Shown in pieces: positions 9,704 to 16,909 of a stretch of 33,695 nt of DNA. Both the position numbers and the translations under genes were made by a program. This DNA comes from Clostridium sp. (GTDB lineage Bacteria > Bacteroidota > Bacteroidia > Bacteroidales > Bacteroidaceae). The notes under the pieces are model-generated. The model saw only the letters and a program-made list of their open reading frames with translations. It was not told where the DNA came from and did no database searches. Location: the NCBI GenBank assembly GCA_023663705.1, contig JAMPGY010000026.1:1-33695 (forward strand). The letters are read 5' to 3'. The first letter of the stretch is position 1, and each line of letters starts with the position of its first letter.

Positions 9704-10435
9704 TTATAACGAAAGGATAAACTCATCCCAGTCCTTAGAACCGCCACTACGCTGAAACACCTTTTTGAAGAGTCGGCTACGTATACTGCTGATAGTGCTT
9801 ATATCCTTGCAGAGCACTGCAGCCATCTCAGACGGAGAGAAACGCAACTTAATGAGCAGGCATACACGACGCTCCAGCAGAGACATCTTGCACAATGCAG
9901 GAAGTTGGCTGAAAAAATGGGCATACACCGGACGCATCCCGCACTCCAGTTCCTCCCAATCGTCAGGTCGCAGCATGTCGCCAGACTCAACACGCCTGCG
10001 TACAGACTGATACAGCGGTGAGTGCAGAAACTCCTCCTCCACCTGCCGGAGCGCATTGCAAATCGGTTCGGGACGGCGGCTGCTTTCCTCCGTAATCGCC
10101 TGCAACCTGGCTTCCACCTCCCTCTTATGTCTCTTCATCCGAACGAGATATTCCAATATAAAAATCACCCCGACAACCATTACCACCAACAAGAGTCTGA
10201 GAGTGTCATTTGTAGTTTGCAGTTCCCGCTCGGTTGTGGAGAGCACATAACTCATCAGTTCACCCTCCACATCCATATTGTCGTTGGCTATGATGTCACG
10301 TATCTCTGCCATACGTTTCTCACTCATGGAGCGGTTCAAGCTCCAAGTGTAATCGGAACCGTATTTCTGAATCACCAGTGTTGTGTCGTTCACGCGGGTC
10401 AGCGGACGGGGATGTCCGTCTTCAAAATACAACAA
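9704..10435 (-). CDS. C-terminal part of a split membrane-bound HTH regulator
   Basis: This frame encodes 243 residues but has only a weak TTG start (10435) and no plausible initiation site. It reads like the continuation of the lipoprotein frame at 10440-10730. It holds the end of a beta-rich extracytoplasmic segment, a membrane helix at residues 80-98 (LRLLLVVMVVGVIFILEYLV) followed by basic residues, a probable coiled coil (about 100-135), and a C-terminal LuxR-like HTH (about 185-228: LLERRVCLLIKLRFSPSEMAAVLCKDISTISSIRSRLFKKVF). That HTH is typical of Bacteroidetes membrane-tethered regulators. Removing one G from the G7 run at 10443-10449 joins both frames into one 341-residue protein. 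The interruption could be a sequencing error, a real mutation, or a phase-variable or frameshift site. Confidence 0.7.
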   Translation of the reverse strand: MLYFEDGHPRPLTRVNDTTLVIQKYGSDYTWSLNRSMSEKRMAEIRDIIANDNMDVEGELMSYVLSTTERELQTTNDTLRLLLVVMVVGVIFILEYLVRMKRHKREVEARLQAITEESSRRPEPICNALRQVEEEFLHSPLYQSVRRRVESGDMLRPDDWEELECGMRPVYAHFFSQLPALCKMSLLERRVCLLIKLRFSPSEMAAVLCKDISTISSIRSRLFKKVFQRSGGSKDWDEFILSL

Positions 10436-10439
10436 GCCG

Positions 10440-10730
10440 TCACCCCCCCTTATCTATTATCTCAAATTCTCCCTTCCTCTGCGGAATGATGATAATGCCG
10501 GAAGGGGTGGACATGAGCTGACAGTCGTAATAGGTGGTATCCGGAGAATATATGCGGCAGAATGTCATTCCTTCGATGGGATAATCCTTCACCCGCCCCG
10601 TGGGAGACGTATAAGAAGACAGCATCCATACGCCGGGCAACCCATACAGTTCCGGTTCGGACTCCGGTTCGCGACAACCGCCCAATAGCAGGCTGAAAAA
10701 AAGGAATACAACAAGGAAGTGTTTCATCAC
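10440..10730 (-). CDS. N-terminal part of the split regulator: signal peptide and lipocalin-like sensor domain
   Basis: A 96-residue frame starting MMKHFLVVFLFFSLLLGGC with a lipobox-like LLGGC (C19), so it may be lipid-anchored. LYGLPGVWMLSSYTSPTG and CRIYSPDTTYYDCQLMSTPSG follow, resembling the mature part of the secreted protein encoded at 9028-9552. The frame ends at a TGA directly after a run of seven Gs (10443-10449). In the alternative frame the protein continues GGDGLLYFEDGHPRPL into the sequence at 9704-10435, which supplies the rest of the domain, a membrane helix and a DNA-binding domain. On its own this product would be an incomplete domain, so I treat it as half of one gene. Confidence 0.7.
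   Translation of the reverse strand: MMKHFLVVFLFFSLLLGGCREPESEPELYGLPGVWMLSSYTSPTGRVKDYPIEGMTFCRIYSPDTTYYDCQLMSTPSGIIIIPQRKGEFEIIDKGG
10443..10449 (-). other. G7 homopolymer at the frame break of the split regulator
   Basis: The minus strand reads AAG GGG GGG TGA C. With seven Gs the lipoprotein frame stops at TGA. With six Gs it reads AAG GGG GGT GAC and continues without a stop to 9704, giving 341 codons plus stop. The total span 9704-10730 is 1027 nt, exactly one base more than a multiple of three. Confidence 0.9.
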
Positions 10731-10763
10731 ATTCTGATTATAAGGTGCATCAAAGGAGAAAAG

Positions 10764-10813
10764 AAAAGCCGCGGCCGGTCAGCTTGTGAGCTGGGAACCC
10801 TGCCACGGCCTTT
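10764..10813 (-). terminator. Terminator of gpmI
   Basis: On the minus strand AAAGGCCGTGGC (10813-10802) pairs over 12 positions, with two G-U pairs, with GCCGCGGCTTTT (10775-10764). A T-rich stretch follows. The loop contains a smaller AGCT/AGCT hairpin. It begins 22 nt after the gpmI stop codon. Confidence 0.75.
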
Positions 10814-10834
10814 CATGCTATTCTCAGCCAGGAT

Positions 10835-12352
10835 TTAATCCTGAATCAAGTTCTTACCGGTCATGTCGGCAGGCTGCTCCAATCCCATAATGTGGAGGAT
10901 AGAAGGAGCCACGTCGGCCAAGATACCGTTCTCCACTTTAGCCGCCTTGTTGGCCGTCACGTAGATGAAAGGAACGGGGTTGAGCGAATGAGCCGTGTTG
11001 GGCGTACCGTCTTCGTTGATGGCATTGTCGGCATTGCCGTGATCGGCAATGATGATGGTCTCGTAGTCGGTAGCCTTAGCTGTCTCCACCACTTCCTTCA
11101 CACATTCATCCACCGCCTTCACGGCCTTCTCAATAGCGCCGTAGATACCGGTGTGACCCACCATATCGCCGTTGGCGAAGTTCACCACGATGAAGTCGTA
11201 TTTGTTCTCCTTGATGGCAGCCACCAGCTTATCCTTCACCTCATAAGCACTCATCTCAGGCTGCAGATCGTAGGTTGCCACCTTGGGCGATGCCACAAGG
11301 ATGCGCTCCTCACCTTCGTAGGGAGTCTCGCGTCCGCCGTTGAAGAAGAAGGTCACGTGGGCGTACTTCTCTGTCTCGGCCGTGTGCAACTGCTTCAATC
11401 CCTTGCCGGCTATGTATTCGCCCAATGTATTCTGCACGTTCTCTTTCGGGAAGAGGATGTGCACACCCGTGAAACTGGCGTCATAAGGAGTCATGCAGTA
11501 GTACTGCAGACCGGGAATCGTCATCATGCCCTGCTCCGGCATATCCTGCTGAGTAAGCACTACGGTGAGTTCCTTGGCGCGGTCGTTGCGGTAGTTGAAG
11601 AAGATGACCACATCACCCTCCTTGATGGTTCCGTCCACCGTGGAGTTATTAATAGCCTTGACAAACTCATCGGTCACGCCTTCGTCATAAGACTCCTGCA
11701 TAGCAGCCACCATATCCGTGGCCTGCTTTCCTTCACCCTTGACTAACAAGTCGTAAGCCTCCTTCACACGCTCCCAACGCTTGTCACGATCCATGGCATA
11801 AAAACGACCGATAATGGAAGCTATCTTGCAGCCGGTCTTGTCACACTCGGCCTGCAACTGCTCGATAAAGCCCTTTCCGCTCTTGGGATCGGTATCACGA
11901 CCATCCATGAAGCAATGAACAAAAGTGTTCTCAACGCCGTAGGTCTTGGAAATACCGCACAATGTAAACAGATGATCAAGAGATGAGTGAACGCCTCCGT
12001 TCGAGGTCAGCCCCATCAAATGCACACTCTTGCCGTTGTTCTTGGCATATTCGTATGCTGAAACGATTTCGGGATTCTTAAGGATGCTGCCGTCCGCACA
12101 GGCACGGTTAATCTTCACCAAGTCCTGATATACGATACGACCTGCACCGATATTCAGGTGTCCCACTTCGGAATTACCCATCTGACCGTCGGGCAAACCC
12201 ACATTTTCACCGGATGCCTGCAATTGCGAAACCGGATAGTTCTGTGCCAGATAGTCCATATAAGGAGTAGGCGTATTGAAGATTACGTCTCCCTTGCCAT
12301 GACTGCCGATGCCCCAACCGTCGAGGATCATCAAAAGAGCTTTCTTTGCCAT
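10835..12352 (-). CDS. gpmI: 2,3-bisphosphoglycerate-independent phosphoglycerate mutase
   Basis: This glycolytic enzyme interconverts 3-phosphoglycerate and 2-phosphoglycerate using two metal ions, usually Mn. The 505-residue length is normal for the cofactor-independent (alkaline phosphatase superfamily) type. ILDGWGIG (residues 9-16) supplies a metal-binding Asp at D11. [17 protein letters not shown] contains the phosphoserine nucleophile S61. [14 protein letters not shown] lies in the phosphotransferase insert domain. [12 protein letters not shown] and [10 protein letters not shown] provide the remaining metal ligands. The gene has its own promoter, begins just downstream of the inverted-repeat promoter region and is closed by a terminator. 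It appears monocistronic. Confidence 0.97.
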   Translation of the reverse strand: MAKKALLMILDGWGIGSHGKGDVIFNTPTPYMDYLAQNYPVSQLQASGENVGLPDGQMGNSEVGHLNIGAGRIVYQDLVKINRACADGSILKNPEIVSAYEYAKNNGKSVHLMGLTSNGGVHSSLDHLFTLCGISKTYGVENTFVHCFMDGRDTDPKSGKGFIEQLQAECDKTGCKIASIIGRFYAMDRDKRWERVKEAYDLLVKGEGKQATDMVAAMQESYDEGVTDEFVKAINNSTVDGTIKEGDVVIFFNYRNDRAKELTVVLTQQDMPEQGMMTIPGLQYYCMTPYDASFTGVHILFPKENVQNTLGEYIAGKGLKQLHTAETEKYAHVTFFFNGGRETPYEGEERILVASPKVATYDLQPEMSAYEVKDKLVAAIKENKYDFIVVNFANGDMVGHTGIYGAIEKAVKAVDECVKEVVETAKATDYETIIIADHGNADNAINEDGTPNTAHSLNPVPFIYVTANKAAKVENGILADVAPSILHIMGLEQPADMTGKNLIQD

Positions 12353-12389
12353 AAATATTCTATTTTTTAAAGATTAGACTTTTCATGCA

Positions 12390-12397
12390 CAAAGTTA
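12390..12397 (-). promoter_or_regulatory. Probable -7 element of the gpmI promoter
   Basis: The minus strand reads TAACTTTG, a match to TAnnTTTG, 37 nt upstream of the gpmI ATG. No convincing -33 TTTG is seen at the expected distance. The 12398-12546 stretch upstream is AT-rich and shows no gene. Confidence 0.5.
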
Positions 12398-12546
12398 GGA
12401 ATATAAATCGAGAAATCGATTTTCACCCGTCTAAAAAAACATAACAGACAAAGCGTCGATTGCAAAATGTAGAGATTTCATAACCATCCTTTTACACAAC
12501 AACAAACTCTACCCCATAATGATGCATGATGCTTAGGAGAGTTAAA

Positions 12547-12741
12547 CATCTCTTATGAAGAGATGCGCAGTTTTTGTAAGTTGTTGGTAATTAGTAAAAC
12601 ATCTGTTTATATCGTTAGGCTTTCGCGTTGTTTTGTATGCTGTTGTAACTTTGTGATAATTTATTTTTTTAGATTTTTTGCTTAAATTCAATTTATTATA
12701 TACCTTTGTCGTGTTAATGTCATATCTCTTCATAAGAGATG
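12547..12741. repeat. Promoter segment flanked by 18-bp inverted repeats (candidate invertible element)
   Basis: The left copy CATCTCTTATGAAGAGATG (12547-12565) and right copy ATCTCTTCATAAGAGATG (12724-12741) are reverse complements over 18 bp. They enclose about 159 bp. Each copy is itself a pair of 7-bp arms, ATCTCTT and AAGAGAT, around a 3-bp centre that reads ATG on the left and CAT on the right. The asymmetric centre therefore gives the two sites opposite orientation. The enclosed DNA holds a near-consensus promoter pointing to 12773. This fits the layout of an invertible promoter, but twin operators for a dimeric regulator would look similar. No recombinase gene lies in the window. Confidence 0.75.
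12677..12708 (+). promoter_or_regulatory. Promoter of the 12773-14897 envelope operon
   Basis: TTTG (12677-12680), exactly 20 nt, then TACCTTTG (12701-12708) match the Bacteroidetes consensus on the plus strand. Transcription would start near 12714, so the right-hand inverted repeat would form a hairpin in a leader of about 59 nt. A second, weaker box, TAACTTTG, is at 12646-12653 with TTTC at 12621-12624. Both lie inside the inverted-repeat-flanked segment. Confidence 0.75.
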
Positions 12742-12772
12742 GACAAGTAAGTATCATTTTAAAACACTACGT

Positions 12773-13585
12773 ATGAAAAAAATTCTTTTCACTGCACTGC
12801 TCTCACTTTGCGCAGGCATGTCGGCAACCGCCCAAATCACAACAGGCACCCCCTCTGCCAAACATTTCAAAACCGGCAACCGCGCACAAAGCGGAGATTT
12901 CGGTATCTATTTGGGCATGAGCAGCAACATGTTCAAAAACCTCACAGATAAAGATATTAAATTTGAGAACCCGATGCCCTTGATCAATCTGAAATATATG
13001 ATTACCGACAATTGGGAAGCCCGCGTGGGTCTGGAATTCTCCAAAACCCGTGAAACCGTAAAAGGAGATCAATTCATGGACGAAACAGACAACAATGGAG
13101 AACCGGTTGGAACGGAAGCCAAATATAAAATTGTAGAGGCTGACAACCGAATCACCCCGGGTATCGCTTATCACTTCAGCAAACACAACATCATTGATGT
13201 ATATGCCGGTGCCGAAGGATTATTAGGCTGGAAGAGAAATTCAAATTACGTTACTATTGACAACGACGAAAACAGCACAAGAAAAGCATCTTGCCAGTTC
13301 GGTGCCGGTGCATTCATCGGTCTGCAGGCTTATATCGGCAACCTGCCATTAGCCATCGGTGTGGAATATGGCCTTTCCACCCTGTGGGAGTCCCGTTTGC
13401 GCTATAAGCAGACAAGCACCGACGGAGAAGGCAATGAACAAACCAGCTATACAACCAATGCGGAGTTACTTCCCATGCTAGGTGCCGCCGGCCAACTTCC
13501 TGAAAGCGCATTTGAAAACATGAAAGCCACACGAGGGACTATCGGCAATAAATTCGCCATCACATTGACTTATTTCTTCAAATAA
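12773..13585 (+). CDS. Predicted outer-membrane beta-barrel protein
   Basis: A 270-residue secreted protein. The signal peptide (MKKILFTALLSLCAGMSATAQ) is cut after about residue 21. The rest alternates polar and aromatic/hydrophobic residues in strand-length blocks: FGIYLGMSSNMF, MPLINLKYMITDNWEARVGLEFSK, RITPGIAYHF, IIDVYAGAEGLLGW, FGAGAFIGLQAYI, PLAIGVEYGLSTLW. It ends KFAITLTYFFK, a C-terminal aromatic-rich strand as in outer-membrane barrels. Size and pattern suggest an 8- to 10-stranded barrel, but no specific family is recognised. It is the first gene of a three-gene unit; a lipoprotein gene starts 7 nt after its stop codon. Its promoter lies inside the inverted-repeat segment, so its expression may be switched on and off. 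Confidence 0.8.
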   Translation: MKKILFTALLSLCAGMSATAQITTGTPSAKHFKTGNRAQSGDFGIYLGMSSNMFKNLTDKDIKFENPMPLINLKYMITDNWEARVGLEFSKTRETVKGDQFMDETDNNGEPVGTEAKYKIVEADNRITPGIAYHFSKHNIIDVYAGAEGLLGWKRNSNYVTIDNDENSTRKASCQFGAGAFIGLQAYIGNLPLAIGVEYGLSTLWESRLRYKQTSTDGEGNEQTSYTTNAELLPMLGAAGQLPESAFENMKATRGTIGNKFAITLTYFFK

Positions 13586-13592
13586 TTAAAAC

Positions 13593-14006
13593 ATGAAATA
13601 TCTAAAATACTTATATCTGTTATCCGGTGTTCTCCTGCTTGCCGGATGCGGAACCATAAAGAACGAGTATACATATGGTCCGGAAGTCAACCGTTTTTAT
13701 ATGAGCGACCTGGTATATCTGGGTGAAACGGAAATCGAAGTCAGCTACAGCTCATACTTTGGTTTACTTAAAAAGATACATACAGTAAATGGTAAGGAAT
13801 ACGATTCCGCACAAAAACAGCACGTATATTTGGGCGAAGGATTCAAGACCTACGGACTGAACAAAGCTGCTTACAAAGTATTGGAACAATTTCCTGAAGG
13901 ACGGTATTTTAAAGTCGTACGACGCACCAAAACCAAAGACCGCCTATTCTTAGGAGCCGAAACACAAGTAAAAGCCCTTGTCCGCGTATATAAATATAAA
14001 AATTGA
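13593..14006 (+). CDS. Small predicted lipoprotein
   Basis: A 137-residue protein with a type II signal peptide, MKYLKYLYLLSGVLLLAGC, with lipidated C19. The residues after the cysteine (GTIKNEY) are not acidic, so it lacks the surface-export signal of Bacteroidetes lipoproteins and probably faces the periplasm. The mature part has short strands and many Lys/Tyr/Val residues (DLVYLGETEIEVSYSSYFGLLKKIHTVNGKEYD, RYFKVVRRTKTKDRLFLGAE). No domain is recognised. It starts 7 nt after the barrel protein gene and 57 nt before the next lipoprotein gene, from which a strong hairpin separates it. It may be an accessory or partner of the barrel protein. Confidence 0.75.
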   Translation: MKYLKYLYLLSGVLLLAGCGTIKNEYTYGPEVNRFYMSDLVYLGETEIEVSYSSYFGLLKKIHTVNGKEYDSAQKQHVYLGEGFKTYGLNKAAYKVLEQFPEGRYFKVVRRTKTKDRLFLGAETQVKALVRVYKYKN

Positions 14007-14017
14007 TTTTCCCAACC

Positions 14018-14056
14018 TGAATCAACGGGGAGGAACCTTACATCCCCGTTGATTCA
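14018..14056 (+). other. Perfect 14-bp intercistronic hairpin
   Basis: TGAATCAACGGGGA (14018-14031) pairs perfectly with TCCCCGTTGATTCA (14043-14056) around an 11-nt loop. It lies between two genes of the envelope unit and ends 7 nt before the next ATG. No T-run follows, so it is unlikely to be a complete terminator. It may stabilise the upstream mRNA or tune translation of the downstream gene. Confidence 0.7.
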
Positions 14057-14063
14057 CACATAC

Positions 14064-14897
14064 ATGAACATGAGACATTATTTTTCAATACTCTCCATAT
14101 TTCTCGCCGCCTTATGTCCCATTTTACACGCCTGCGATGAAGAAGACGAGCCCGGAGATCCCATATTCATATCCACCGATATCATGGGAACAACCAATGT
14201 CTACAGCAACACCTATCAAAGGATAAAGATCGAAATCAACAGTTGCGACACTGAACTTGCACGAATGGTCATCAGTTCGTACGACAATCTGAGGGGAAAC
14301 ATCAATCTGATAGACTCCGTACTGAACGGGAAAAAACTATCCTACGAATTTCTGTACAAGGCTCCCATGTTGCCCAACGATTCCATCACTGTCACCCTGA
14401 ATATCTCCGCATCCGATAAAAACGGATATACACAAAAAACCTCGCGCAAGTTGCTTATATTGGCCAAAGACTACAGGCTGGAAGAACTGGCAGGCATTAC
14501 GTTGTATACAAATGAAATCAATGATCACCCCAACGGAATCTACCTTGAAGAAATGCGTCCGCTTATCGTCTCAATGGCAGATTCGGCCACAATAGATATC
14601 TACGCATATCTGGACGCAAATACTCCGGAAGTACTTACGCAAGAATGGCGAAGCAACACAGATATTTATTTTGCACGAGCCAATCAATTTGATTACGCAA
14701 ATGCCACCAACCGCTCCGTGACAGAAGCATTTGGCAATGCCATAGCCAACCCTCGCATCAGCAGAATATCCAAAGATGATATTATATTGATAGGTAGAAC
14801 AAACAAGGCCATCGGAGCGATTAAAGTAGTACAGCTTTATGATGATCCCGGCATTGAAAACGACAGATACATTATCAATATTAAAAAGATTAATTAA
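14064..14897 (+). CDS. Predicted surface-exposed lipoprotein
   Basis: A 277-residue protein starting at ATG 14064 (MNMRHYF) or 14070. A TTG further upstream at 14049 falls inside the hairpin stem and is unlikely. The signal peptide ends in ILHAC, with lipidated C24, followed by DEEDE. An acidic stretch right after the cysteine matches the lipoprotein surface-export signal described in Bacteroidetes, so the protein is probably displayed outside the cell. The mature part begins with an Ig-like or cadherin-like sandwich (TNVYSNTYQRIKIEINSCD, SYEFLYKAPMLPNDSITVTLNISASDKNGY). The remaining 130 residues are unrecognised. It ends the three-gene unit and is followed by a terminator-like hairpin. The base composition is AT-richer than in the neighbouring housekeeping genes. 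Confidence 0.75.
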   Translation: MNMRHYFSILSIFLAALCPILHACDEEDEPGDPIFISTDIMGTTNVYSNTYQRIKIEINSCDTELARMVISSYDNLRGNINLIDSVLNGKKLSYEFLYKAPMLPNDSITVTLNISASDKNGYTQKTSRKLLILAKDYRLEELAGITLYTNEINDHPNGIYLEEMRPLIVSMADSATIDIYAYLDANTPEVLTQEWRSNTDIYFARANQFDYANATNRSVTEAFGNAIANPRISRISKDDIILIGRTNKAIGAIKVVQLYDDPGIENDRYIINIKKIN

Positions 14898-14931
14898 CCG
14901 AGTTGTCAAAACTAAAACATTAACTTTTTTA

Positions 14932-14961
14932 GAAGCCCGAGCTTGTGAAAGTCCGGGCTTC
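14932..14961 (+). terminator. Terminator-like hairpin ending the envelope unit
   Basis: GAAGCCCG (14932-14939) pairs with CGGGCTTC (14954-14961) around a 14-nt loop, 34 nt after the last stop codon. The following sequence, CCTTATATT, is only weakly T-rich. It lies between convergent genes and may serve both directions. Confidence 0.6.
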
Positions 14962-14994
14962 CCTTATATTCCGCCCCAATCCCAACACTTTCCA

Positions 14995-15300
14995 TTATCG
15001 ACGTCCACATCGCGACACAGCCACAATAAACCAGCCTAACACCAGAAAACGCATAGGCAGAGAAAACACCACAGGAAAAACAAGAGACAAAAAAGCCACC
15101 TGCGCATGCAGCAACCTTAACGTGCGCAACGGACTCACCCGCTCTTCCAACAGACGAGAGTAGCAACAAGAGAGCTTTAACAACAGGCGGTTGTGAAAAA
15201 CGGAATTTTTCAGTCCTTCGCATACCAAAGCCCAAAGACCGGCCATCTTGTCGGCCGAAGTCAAGTTCACAGGGATAGTCATTTCTTTTTTCATCGTCAT
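14995..15300 (-). CDS. Small hypothetical membrane protein
   Basis: A 101-residue protein beginning MTMKKEMTIPVNLTSADKMAGLWALVCEGLKNSVF (ATG at 15300 or 15294). The middle is basic and leucine-rich with two cysteines (LKLSCCYSRLLEERVSPLRTLRLLH). The C-terminal third is strongly hydrophobic (VAFLSLVFPVVFSLPMRFLVLGWFIVAV), which suggests one or two membrane segments, and it ends in SRCGRR. I do not recognise a family with confidence. It lies 60 nt downstream of the WYL regulator on the same strand. A perfect dyad and a weak CATCTTTG box sit in that gap, so it could be co-transcribed with, or controlled by, the regulator. Confidence 0.55.
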   Translation of the reverse strand: MTMKKEMTIPVNLTSADKMAGLWALVCEGLKNSVFHNRLLLKLSCCYSRLLEERVSPLRTLRLLHAQVAFLSLVFPVVFSLPMRFLVLGWFIVAVSRCGRR

Positions 15301-15344
15301 ATAGAGTTTAAAGTTGTCTGACGATGCAAAGATGCGCCTGTGCT

Positions 15345-15361
15345 GTGTCAGTCTATGACAC
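15345..15361. promoter_or_regulatory. Dyad between the WYL regulator and the small membrane protein gene
   Basis: GTGTCA (15345-15350) and TGACAC (15356-15361) form a perfect inverted repeat with a 5-bp centre. It abuts the WYL stop codon and lies about 45 nt upstream of the next start. It could be an operator or an mRNA hairpin; there is no T-run. Confidence 0.35.
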
Positions 15362-16269
15362 TAATCAAACTTTTTTGTTAAAAGAGATACTTTTTCTTTC
15401 AGATATTGCTTGAATTCTTGCGGAGCCTCTACCTCCACGTCCTCAAACACCCCCAATACAAAACGGGCCACACCGGTAAAACTACATACCTCTGTCCGCA
15501 ACAACCAATGCTCCGGGCCATCGGCCACCAGTCGAGCCGCACTCCCGGGATACTCCTCACGAAGCAAGTTTGCAGCCAATCGCCCCAGACGCAATGTCAC
15601 CTCCGTGCGTTCCTCGCCACTAAAACGGAACAGATCGGTATACACCGGACGATGGTCGTCCTCATGATCCCAAAGCAGATCCAGCAGTTCCACACGACCG
15701 ATGCGTGTCACCTTGAATGTCTTGTTCATCCGGCTGGACGGTTCGTAACATCTTACTTCGTTATTATTGCTCAGAAAAAGATAAGGTTCTACCACCCGGT
15801 CGCGAGCCTGCCGGCTGCTGGATGAACTATAGTCGTGCAACACCACCTTGCGACGGTCGCGGATAGCCTCATAAAGAGCCTGCAGATTGTCGGCCAGCTG
15901 CAGGTCGGCCTCTGTCTCGTTGACAATACCGAAATCGTAAATCCGCTCTAACTTACGGCGCAACACACGTGCCTGAACATTTGTATCGGCCAAAGTGTCG
16001 AGCACATAACGCAATGTGAGTGCCTCATCATCGGTGAAGTGCACCAAACTTGAAATCTCCCGGAAAAAAGGTGAGGACTTATCCAGACGATATATGTTGC
16101 CGTCCTGCCTCGCCACCTCAAACCCCATATCACGAAACAATTCGAGATAGCGGTACAGTGTGCGGCGACTCATCTCGAGTTTAGCACACAATTGCTCCAG
16201 CGTATAAGTTCTGTTCTGTGTGAGCAATATCATCAGGCGCAGCTGCCTTTCAAATTTCCCGAGTTCCAT
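15361..16269 (-). CDS. WYL-domain transcriptional regulator
   Basis: A 302-residue cytoplasmic regulator. The N-terminal 60 residues form a DeoR/HTH_11-type winged helix (LRLMILLTQNRTYTLEQLCAKLEMSRRTLYRYLELFRDMG). The WYL domain occupies about 135-215 (RKVVLHDYSSSSS...VVEPYLFLSNNNEVRCYEPSSRMNKTFKVTRIGRVELL), followed by a WCX-like C-terminal domain (about 220-300). WYL domains bind small ligands or nucleic acid and occur in many local regulators; the ligand here cannot be deduced. It starts 26 nt after the rnhB stop codon and is followed 60 nt later by a small membrane protein gene with a dyad in the gap, its most likely nearby target. Confidence 0.88.
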   Translation of the reverse strand: MELGKFERQLRLMILLTQNRTYTLEQLCAKLEMSRRTLYRYLELFRDMGFEVARQDGNIYRLDKSSPFFREISSLVHFTDDEALTLRYVLDTLADTNVQARVLRRKLERIYDFGIVNETEADLQLADNLQALYEAIRDRRKVVLHDYSSSSSRQARDRVVEPYLFLSNNNEVRCYEPSSRMNKTFKVTRIGRVELLDLLWDHEDDHRPVYTDLFRFSGEERTEVTLRLGRLAANLLREEYPGSAARLVADGPEHWLLRTEVCSFTGVARFVLGVFEDVEVEAPQEFKQYLKEKVSLLTKKFD

Positions 16270-16295
16270 GAATTACGAATAGACAGGTATTTCGC

Positions 16296-16904
16296 TTACT
16301 CTCCGGGAAACAATTCCAACTGTCCGTCACCCAAGAGATTGAACGTCATCCGATGATAAGGTGTCGTCCCATACGCGCGTATCGCTTCCCGATGCATCCG
16401 CGAAGGATAACCCTTGTTGGAATCCCAATGATAGACGGGATACTCCTCGTGCAGAGCCCGCATATAGTCGTCACGGTAAGTCTTGGCCAAGATAGAAGCA
16501 GCGGCAATACTCATGTATTTGCCATCCCCCTTCACCACTGTGGTATGCGGAATGTCCGGATAGGGTTTGAAACGATTACCGTCGATGAGCAGATGCTGCG
16601 GCCGCAACGTAAGCTGATCCACCGCACGGTGCATGGCCAGGAAAGATGCATTGAGAATATTTATGCCGTCTATCTCCTCCGGAGTGACGACACCCACCGC
16701 CCAAGCCAATGCGTCACGCTCTATCTGCTCCCGCAAAATATAGCGTTTTTTTTCTGACAGTTGTTTGGAGTCGTTCAACATCTCATTTTCGTAATCCAGT
16801 GGCAAAATGACAGCCGCAGCGTATACAGAACCGGCCAGACAGCCCCTTCCGGCCTCATCGCAACCGGCCTCAACCGTATTTTTGTGTAAAAATGGCAATA
16901 ACAT
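16296..16904 (-). CDS. rnhB: Ribonuclease HII
   Basis: This endonuclease cuts RNA in RNA-DNA hybrids and at single ribonucleotides in DNA, using two metal ions. With the ATG at 16904 the protein is 202 residues, the usual length. [20 protein letters not shown] contains the first catalytic pair D16-E17. [12 protein letters not shown] and the downstream acidic residue before HTTVVKGD follow, then [14 protein letters not shown] at 16910 would add only two residues. A promoter box lies directly upstream with only 5 nt to the ATG, so the mRNA may be leaderless. The WYL regulator gene follows 26 nt downstream. Confidence 0.95.
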   Translation of the reverse strand: MLLPFLHKNTVEAGCDEAGRGCLAGSVYAAAVILPLDYENEMLNDSKQLSEKKRYILREQIERDALAWAVGVVTPEEIDGINILNASFLAMHRAVDQLTLRPQHLLIDGNRFKPYPDIPHTTVVKGDGKYMSIAAASILAKTYRDDYMRALHEEYPVYHWDSNKGYPSRMHREAIRAYGTTPYHRMTFNLLGDGQLELFPGE

Positions 16905-16909
16905 ATGCA

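Noticed and set aside
12542-12757. Minus-strand 71-codon frame across the inverted-repeat region
   Set aside because: It covers both repeats and the promoter; Lys/Asn/Thr-rich low-complexity translation from AT-rich DNA with no start signal.
14912-15235. Minus-strand 107-codon frame overlapping the small membrane protein gene
   Set aside because: It overlaps the better-supported frame 14995-15300 and runs across the terminator-like hairpin at 14932-14961.
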